A model generated the notes under the pieces. That model had not been told where the DNA came from. It did not search any database and was given only the letters and a program-made list of their open reading frames with translations. From positions 1 through 12,895 of the forward strand of contig CALSCO010001985.1 in NCBI GenBank assembly GCA_943704415.1: a stretch of 12,895 bases of DNA, written 5' to 3'. Position 1 is the stretch's first letter. Every line of letters starts with the position of its first letter. Made by a program: the position numbers and the translations under genes. Shown here one piece after another: positions 7,054 through 12,895 of this stretch. The DNA is from Parvularia atlantis (Eukaryota > Opisthokonta > Rotosphaerida).

Positions 7054-9840
7054 ATGGACGCCGTTGCCACTCCCGTGCGCCGTCGCTGCCCCTCGCCCCT
7101 CGCCCCCTCCGTCACCGCACCTCACACAGAGCGACCGCGCAGCTCACGCCGAACGACGAGCCGCTCGCGGCGCAGCTGATGCAGCCGCGCGGGTCGCTGG
7201 GCGATGCCGCGGTGCGCGCCGTCCCTGTGCCCTGTGGCGCCGTCCGTCAGCTGACACGGGATGGCGCCGTCCACGCGTCCCCCCCAGGTGCTCACGGACA
7301 AGAAGAAGCTCAAGTTCCGCGAGTGCTTCCCGGACCAGACGGCGCAGGCCGAGCTGCTGGGCGGTGCGGCTGACCGCGCGTCCCTGTCGACGGAGGGAAG
7401 GAACGCTCACACTGACGGCGCACCAGTCAATGCGTGCCACTACGACAACATCCCCGGCACGCTCTTCGTCACCACCCGCAGCATCCTCTTCAACGGCAAC
7501 ATCGTCATCCGCCGCGCCAAGCTCGAGATCGACCTGGCCAGCGTCCGCGCTGTCGCCAAGAGCAAGTTTGGCCTCATCAACAACGCCATCAGCGTCACCA
7601 CGGCTGACGGCAAGTTCAAGTTCTACGACTTGCACCACCGCGAGACCACGTTCAGCACCATCATCGCCGCCTGGCGCAACGTCGTGGTGCGCGCCGCACA
7701 CCGCGCGCGCCGCACGATGACGCTCACGCTCGTCCGGTCGTGCAACAGCCCAACGCCGACCAGCTTCAGCGCGTCTCCGACCAGGGCGAGAGCGGCTCGA
7801 CCGGGTCGCAGAACGCGGACGACGCCAGCTCCGTCACCGAGTTCCCGCTCGCCGAGGTGCGCTCGCGCTCTCCCTCTCTCAGGCCATCGCCCACTAACAG
7901 CCCGTCCGCGCGCAGAGCGACGACAGCGAGGAGACGACGACCAGCGACGCCACCAACACGTCCGGCATCGCCGCATCAACCCTCCTGTCCAGTGCGAGTG
8001 ACGTCGCGCCCGCGGGCATGCCCCTCGCCGCGTCCGCGCCAAACAGCGACAGCCTGCTGCTCGCCGTGGCCGACGAGAAGCCCACGACGCGCCACCGCTC
8101 GTTTCAGTGCGTGTGCCCGTGCCGCTCGCATTTGCACGCTCAACGTGTGCGCACCGTGCAGCGGCAACGGCAAGGGCCTGTACAGCACCACGAGCAACGG
8201 CGCGGCCAGCGTGACGACGCAGGACACCGAGACCGGTGCGTTCTGCCCGCGTTTGCGCCCACTCCCAATCTTACGCCACCGCAGTGGCCGTGCAAAGCAA
8301 GCGCGTGCCACCGCCGCTTCTGCGCCGGCGCTCGTCATTCGACGGCGCCACCGGCCGGCACCTCGAAAACACACACGCCTCGCTGTGCGAATCGCCGGTG
8401 CAGCCCAGCGGTCGCTGATACGCGTGCGCGTGCGCAGGCGCAAGTCGAGCACGCCCAAGCAGCACCGTCCAGCCCCGACGAGGCCGCCGCGCCAAGGACA
8501 AACAAGAGCGAGATTATGACGTCGCAGCAGGCGATCGACCTTGCGCTCAACGTGCGTGCGCTTTCTCTTGTTGTGCGCACATGGTGCGGACCCACGCGCG
8601 CGCCGCCAGGGTGAACAAAAGGGCGGCCAGGTCGTGCTCAACGAGGTCCTGCAGGGCACGGTCGAGCAGGTGGCCGCGCTGCTGTTCGAGAACAACGACT
8701 TTTTCAACCGCGTCCACCAGCGCCGCGGCGACAAGGGTGCGCGCGTTCTCGCTCGCAGGGCGTAGCACCGCTAACTTGTGCCGCGCAGACATCAAGATCG
8801 GCGCGTGGAACGACAACGCGCGCGACGTCAGCTTCGTCATGCCCGTCAAGATCCCCATGAGCAACAAGACATCAACGCCGTGCTTCGAGACGCACCGCAT
8901 CGCGCGGCGTGACGACAGGTGTGCGGTGCCGCCGCTCTAATATTGTCTGCTGACCTCCGCGTACGCGCAGCTGCGTCATGCTCAACCAGGAGACGCGCAC
9001 GCCCGAGGTGCCTTTTGGCGACTACTTTGTCTCGTGCTGCCGCTACGTCGTCACGGCGGCGTCGGCCACGACCGCGCGCATCGTCGTCTCGGGTCTGATC
9101 AAGTTCCTGAAGAGCATCATGTTCAAGGGTGCGCGTGCCGCACGAGCCGCTGTGCGCTGCGCTGCTGACCTTGCGGCCGCAGGCAAGATTGAGACGAACG
9201 CGTACGAGGGCATGCGCGTGTTCTACAGCGACTACAAGGACGAGGCGCACCGCTTCCTCAAGGGTGCGCAGCTCGTGCCCGCCCGTCGCACGGCTGCTGA
9301 CGCCGTCTGCTGCAGGCGTCAACAGCGGGGCCAACTCGCCCACTCGCAGGACCAGCCAGGGCTCGGCCGTCGAGGCCCCGCCCACGCCGGCGCTGAGCAC
9401 GACCACGACAACGGTTGAGACGCCCACGTCGACCACGACCACGACTGAGACGACCGTGCTCGGTCTCAGCACCGACAGCTTCTTCGGTGTGCCGTGGCCG
9501 ATCGTTGGCGTGGTGCAGCTCGTGTTCATCTTCCTGCTCATCATGCTCCTCATCTTCTGGCGCTTGTCGTCGCCGACGCTGCCCGCCAGCATGGTCGAGG
9601 AGTACGCCATGTGCGTGGCCGGGCGCGTTTGCGGGCGCGGTACTGACCCGTGCTGTTGGGCGCAGGCTCCGTCGCTCAATCGAACTCGAGCGCACGCTGC
9701 TCGAGCGCACGTACCTGCGCGGCGTCAGCGTCGGCGACATGGCGCAGCAGCTGCACGACTTGCGCGAGACCGTCGCACAGCTCACGCAGCAACTGGCCGC
9801 GGGCTCGGGCGGGTCCCGTGCCCCGGCATCCCAACCCTGA
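7054..9840 (+). CDS. GRAM + VASt domain membrane protein (Lam/Ysp2-GRAMD1 'Aster'-type sterol-transfer protein), 15 exons
   Basis: Exons: 7054-7074, 7143-7211, 7288-7363, 7427-7686, 7749-7856, 7916-8106, 8162-8235, 8285-8397, 8438-8551, 8610-8736, 8789-8918, 8971-9128, 9183-9263, 9316-9610, 9666-9840; 663 residues. The GRAM domain is at about 35-142: KFRECFPD, GTLFVTTRSILFNGNIV, NAISVTTADGKFKFYDLHHR, IIAAWRN. A Ser/Thr-rich linker spans 143-345. The VASt fold is at about 349-505: VVLNEVLQGTVEQVAALLFENNDFF, RDVSFVMPVKIPMSNKT, QETRTPEVPFGDYFVSCCRYVV and KIETNAYEGMRVFYSDYKDEA. A Thr-rich linker (536-555), one transmembrane helix (about 568-589) and a C-terminal amphipathic coiled-coil-like tail follow. 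Family members are ER-anchored at membrane contact sites and carry sterols from the plasma membrane or other membranes; the same role is inferred here. The start exon (MDAVATP) and the 40-nt intron 8398-8437 are the least certain parts. The rest is phase-consistent. Confidence 0.92.
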
Positions 9841-9954
9841 CATGCTACCGAAGCAGTTGTAGGATAAGGAAAGACGCAAAACACAGTGTGCGGTAGGGAA
9901 AAGGGCCGCAGACGGCGGCGCATAGAGAGGAGGAGCGGGGAGAACCGCGAAAGC
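9841..9954. terminator. Convergent 3' spacer
   Basis: This 114-bp gap separates the stop codons of the plus-strand GRAM/VASt gene and the minus-strand flavoprotein gene. It is purine-rich on the plus strand in its right half. No obvious AATAAA signal or RNA structure is seen. The two transcripts probably overlap at their 3' ends. Confidence 0.5.
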
Positions 9955-12340
9955 TCAGTGCGGCTGCAGGAACGCGAGCTCGACCGGCGGCACGCCCTCA
10001 AGCATGAACTTCTCGAACAGCTGGTACACCCACAGCGCCTTGAAGCTGCGCGCGCGCGCGTCAACGAAGGGCAAGCAGCAAGCGCACAGGGCAGACGTAC
10101 TATTGCGCGAACGGGTAGTCGACGCCGAGCGCCTTGGCGATGACCAGGCCCGAGTCGAGCGCGCCCTCGTGCTGCGAGCGGGCGCCGTTAGCCGCCGCAT
10201 CCGCTCAGTAGCACGCGCACGCACAAAGTTGATGCCTGCGACCACAGCGCGTCAGCAGCCAACGCAAGCACACCGCAAACACACGCACCGACGTCGTTGC
10301 CGGCGTACCACACGCGGTCCTTGCCCTGCACCGCGTGCAGCTGCAGGTTCGCGCCAAACATCGGCACCGACTGCTTCACGTGGCGCCACGTGCGCTTCTC
10401 GAGCACGAGGTCGTCGCGCGGCAGCACCACGCCGTCAAACTTGTCGGCGTTGGCGTACGTGAGCAGCGGCAGCTGGATCTGTGTGGCGCCGAGCAGGACG
10501 TTTGCGCTGCTCGCATGGTCGGCGCGGTGGTCCACCGCACCTCCTTCGTGGGGTTGTCCGGGTCGTGCTGCGGCACGTACGTCGTCGCGCCGCGCACGTA
10601 GTTGCCAAAGTCCGTGCCGAGGTAGCGGTAGCTGCGCGGCATGAGTGGCCGGCACCTGCGCGCACCCAGGGGCGCGCACGTACTTGAAGTACTGGTAGCG
10701 CCAGTAGCCCTGGTCGTCCTGCAGGCTTGGCGAGAGCACGTTCGGGTCGTTGTGCACGTACACGACCATGTCCTCGTACTGGATCTGGCTGAAGATGGCC
10801 TTCTCCGCGGGCAGGATCGAGTCGCCCATGATCTGTCGAGCGCGCGCATGCACGAAGGTGAGCAATTCTGCAGCGCACGCCTACCGCGCACCGTCGCGGC
10901 CTGGTCCTTCAGGATCGCAAAGACGACCTCGTCAAAGTGCTCGGTCACGACCGTGCCAGCCTTGTCGATCTGCGACCGCGCCCGCTTGTCAGGGCCCCGG
11001 CAGCGCCAACGGAACACCGCACGGCACGCACCACGAGGTCCACGCCCGCGCCGTTGGCGCAGCGCGTCAGCTTGGTCACCTTCGAGTTGAGGTTGACGAC
11101 CTTGTCGGTGAGCGCGGCATGGAACTTCTGCACTCGGCACGCGCATCAGCGCTGCACCCGCGCCCAACAACGCGGCACCCCGCACCTTCATGTACTCGCT
11201 CCAGCCCTTGACCGCGCGGCGGCCGTAGCTGCCCGTGACAAACTGCAGCGCACCACCGCCAAAGTAGATGTGCAGGCTGCGCACGACCAGCGTGAGCACC
11301 CGTGCGCGCACCAAGCGCAAAACACGCACATGGCGAGCGGGACGCTCAGCAGGCTGTTGCGCGTGATGGCGAACGTGAGCAGCATGGGGATGACGGCCTT
11401 CTGCACAAACTCGTCCGAGAAGTTGTACTTCTTGAGCCACTCGCCCGCGGTCATCGTGAACAGGATGCGCGGGTCCTGCTCCTTCTGCAGCTCAGCCAGC
11501 TGGAGCTGCGCGTCGCCACGTGTTCAGCACGTGCTGCCGCAACAACGCGACATCGTCGACGCGCCATGAAGCGGTTGGCCTCGTCCTTGAACTTCTTGCG
11601 CAGCTCGCCGCCCTTGACGACATTGGACCAGAACTGCTCGCCGCCGTCCGGCGCGGTGAATGCGCCGGTCGAGCCCAGCTCAACCTCCTCCGTCTCGATC
11701 ATGAACTCGGGCAGGTTGAGGAACTGGAACACGTTCGGGTAGAAGTTCTCCTCGGTGAAGACGACGGCCGTGTCGATCACGACGTCCTTGCCTGGCGACG
11801 ATCGCGGGCACGCGCGTTGGCATGGCACCAGAGCACGTCATCCGCGCCGTGCACCGCACCCTTTGGCGACTTGTACACGCCGGACGCCACAGCGCCGCCC
11901 AGGTAGTCGTTCGCGTCGTACAGCTGCACGTCGAAGCGCTGCTGCGGGTCGCGCGTGAGCTGGTACGCTGCGCGGGCACGGCCGTCGTCAGTCGCGTCCC
12001 CCCGCCTCACGCGACCCGGCAAGCGATAAGGCAGTTCGCGCACCGCACACGACGCCGGCCACGCCTCCGCCGATGATGCCGATGCGCTTCTTGGCCGCGC
12101 TCGTCGCCTTGCCCGCGCTGCCCACGGGCGTCGGGTCGAGCTTCTGCTGCAGCTGCGCCATGACCCTGCGCGAAGGGGGCGCGTGAGGGAGCCGTGACGG
12201 GGCAGGGCTGCCCCTGCGTCCACGCACGGATTGATCTTGGCCAGGTTGGCGTTGGCCACCGTGTCGCGCGCGCCCTGCAGACGGGCGCCCGTGGACGGCG
12301 AGGCGGCGGCGGCGGCGGGGTGCGAAGCGCGATTGCCCAT
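9955..12340 (-). CDS. FAD-dependent amine-oxidoreductase-like protein with putative N-myristoylation, 14 exons
   Basis: Exons from the 5' end: 12228-12340, 12044-12165, 11860-11967, 11565-11791, 11330-11505, 11186-11276, 11032-11127, 10892-10969, 10684-10832, 10541-10631, 10289-10478, 10225-10235, 10101-10171, 9955-10045; 537 residues, all phases closing. A Rossmann FAD motif RIGIIGGGVAG (65-75) fits GxGxxG, followed by VQLYDANDYLGG as in flavin amine oxidases and phytoene desaturase relatives. VVIDTAVVFTEENFYPNV is the substrate/FAD block. The C-terminal FAD signature is VWYAGNDVGINFHEGALDSG. Overall order resembles the NAD/FAD-binding oxidoreductases of COG2907; substrate unknown. The N-terminus MGNRAS fits the MGxxxS N-myristoylation rule, suggesting membrane attachment; a low-complexity Ala stretch follows. 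Exon 4 ends at a GC donor (11563-11564) and exon 12 is only 11 nt. The last exon ends at LAFLQPH. The start at 12340 is the first ATG of exon 1; a start at ATG 12161 would lose the myristoylation motif. Confidence 0.9.
10225..10235 (-). other. 11-nt microexon
   Basis: Flanked by 53-nt introns (10172-10224 and 10236-10288) with normal GTGCGT donors and CGCAG acceptors. It contributes G(split)-I-N-F and joins DVG to HEGALDSG, recreating the conserved C-terminal FAD signature. Reading through either flanking intron breaks the frame or loses this motif. Confidence 0.75.
11506..11564 (-). other. Non-canonical GC-AG intron (59 nt)
   Basis: After codon ATG of NRFM, the intron begins GCGCGTCG, which is the common GTGCGT-type donor with T replaced by C, and it ends GCGCAG. 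Phase 0 joining gives NRFMLQLAELQKEQDPRILF. The nearest GT (two nt on) puts the downstream exon out of frame. Confidence 0.7.
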
Positions 12341-12647
12341 CGTGCGCGGCTGTTATGGTCGCGGTTTGGTGGAAAGTAACGGCACAAGGTAGCCGTGACA
12401 ACCGTCTGAGCCAATGGCGTGCAACTGCGTCACGCTCTGTTTGCCTAGCGAGATGCGCCGCAAGGACGAGGAGGGCAGCGGCGGCGAGGAGCGTGACGAG
12501 GGCGCGGGGCGTGCCGGCGAGCAGCGCCTGTGCCGGGCGCGCCATTGTGCTGCCCGAGACGCGCGTGCAGCCGCGAGTGTGGCGGGAATGTTGTTCTGTG
12601 CTTTCTTTTACCCCGGTGTGCAGTTTCGATGAGAAGCGACAACGTAC

Positions 12648-12782
12648 ATTCACATTCATTTGACTCCATTCACGGCCTTTCCACAACGCGATTCAACGCG
12701 ATTCATCATTGAACTCACATGAATTCATCGCCTTTCATGCGTGAATTCAAAAGTGCATGCAATGTGAATTCACGACGATTCA
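12648..12782. promoter_or_regulatory. ATTCA / TGAATTCA motif cluster
   Basis: Nine copies of ATTCA occur in 135 bp. Three sit inside perfect TGAATTCA palindromes at 12720-12727, 12742-12749 and 12765-12772, offset by 22 and 23 bp. A 10-bp unit AACGCGATTC is tandemly duplicated at 12685-12704. ATTCACGGCCT occurs twice (12668 and 12778). The block is less GC-rich than the rest of the window. Confidence 0.7.
12685..12704. repeat. 10-bp direct repeat AACGCGATTC x2
   Basis: Two exact adjacent copies lie within the ATTCA cluster, a spacing of about one DNA helical turn. Confidence 0.9.
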
Positions 12783-12807
12783 CGGCCTCCCAACCCAACT
12801 TCATCAG

Positions 12808-12895
12808 CCCCGCCCGTCGTGGACCTCTTGCTGGGTTCGCAGGGCTCGCCGGACGAGCCGCTGCTCGGTCGTCGCCGCACCGGCGGCGTGCCAAG
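12808..12895 (+). CDS. Possible 5' part of a gene continuing past the right edge
   Basis: After the AT-richer block, base composition returns to coding-like GC-rich sequence. The plus frame reads VVDLLLGSQGSPDEPLLGRR and onward to the edge without a stop. There is no in-frame ATG between the upstream stop (12765-12767) and this stretch, so an exon beginning after the AG at 12806-12807 would be required. The opposite strand also has an open frame ending at a TGA near 12804, so strand is not certain. Confidence 0.25.

Larger units (their letters stand above)
12341..12895. other. Intergenic region upstream of the flavoprotein gene
   Basis: This 555-bp stretch holds the promoter/leader of the minus-strand flavoprotein gene and possibly the promoter of a gene beyond the right edge. 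It contains a CCAAT at 12411-12415, a small inverted repeat ACGGC-8 nt-GCCGT (12379-12396), and a less GC-rich block at about 12640-12785 full of ATTCA motifs. A minus-strand frame starting with ATG at 12545 encodes a hydrophobic stretch but does not connect in frame to the flavoprotein. Confidence 0.55.

Noticed and set aside
6936-7142. Longer N-terminus for the GRAM/VASt protein starting at ATG 6936 and reading directly into the second exon.
   Set aside because: The frame is open but extremely Arg/Pro-rich. A typical intron (7075-7142, GTGCGC to GCGCAG) allows a short, plausible start at 7054. It remains possible and needs transcript evidence.
12379-12396. ACAAGGTAGCCGT matches a conserved stretch near the 3' end of bacterial 16S rRNA.
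   Set aside because: Only about 13 nt match and the flanking sequence does not continue the rRNA helix, so chance is the simplest explanation.
12414-12632. Plus-strand ORF of 72 codons (MACNCVTLCLPS...).
   Set aside because: No family resemblance, no splice partners, and it lies opposite the probable leader of the flavoprotein gene.
1-12895. Whether the five genes form a functional cluster (biosynthetic, defence or mobile system).
   Set aside because: Genes alternate strand, have unrelated roles, and no transposase, integrase, terminal repeats or pathway enzymes are visible.

Overview
The window is nuclear DNA from a very GC-rich, intron-dense unicellular eukaryote. I assembled five complete multi-exon protein genes by following reading frames across introns. 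All five close in frame, with about 49 introns in total. Most introns are 48-76 nt, with donors of the GTGCG(C/T/G) type, acceptors such as GCGCAG, and often a CTGAC or CTAAC-like sequence upstream. The lineage cannot be fixed from this window. The gene content (AKAP17A-like factor, NCLX-type exchanger, GRAM/VASt lipid-transfer protein, putative N-myristoylated flavoprotein) excludes bacteria and fits a protist or an early-branching relative of animals and fungi.

Layout from left to right. 1-179: no assignable gene. 180-1953 (+): splicing-type protein like AKAP17A/XE7, with an RRM-like region, charged helix and RS tail. 2175-3364 (+): nuclear-looking conserved protein of a family shared by fungi and bacteria. 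3421-6450 (-): mitochondrial/endomembrane-type Na+/Ca2+ exchanger (NCLX/SLC8B1, CCX branch) with a histidine-rich loop. 6451-7053: divergent promoter region with two CCAAT boxes and a 13-bp minisatellite. 7054-9840 (+): GRAM + VASt + transmembrane protein of the Lam/GRAMD1 (Aster) sterol-transfer class. 9955-12340 (-): FAD-dependent amine-oxidoreductase-like protein with an N-terminal MGNRAS myristoylation motif and an 11-nt microexon. 12341-12895: intergenic, containing a less GC-rich block of ATTCA/TGAATTCA motifs, possibly followed by the edge of another gene.

Genes are packed tightly. The two convergent pairs are separated by only 56 and 114 bp. The divergent pair shares about 600 bp. These are not an operon and there is no evidence for a single multi-gene system. 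Two proteins (Ca2+ exchange, sterol transfer) are membrane-homeostasis factors, two look nuclear, and one is a possibly membrane-attached flavoenzyme. I see no mobile element, CRISPR array, rRNA or tRNA. The points most worth checking are the two GC-AG introns, the 11-nt microexon, the His-rich exchanger loop, the predicted myristoylation of the flavoprotein, and the spaced TGAATTCA palindromes.
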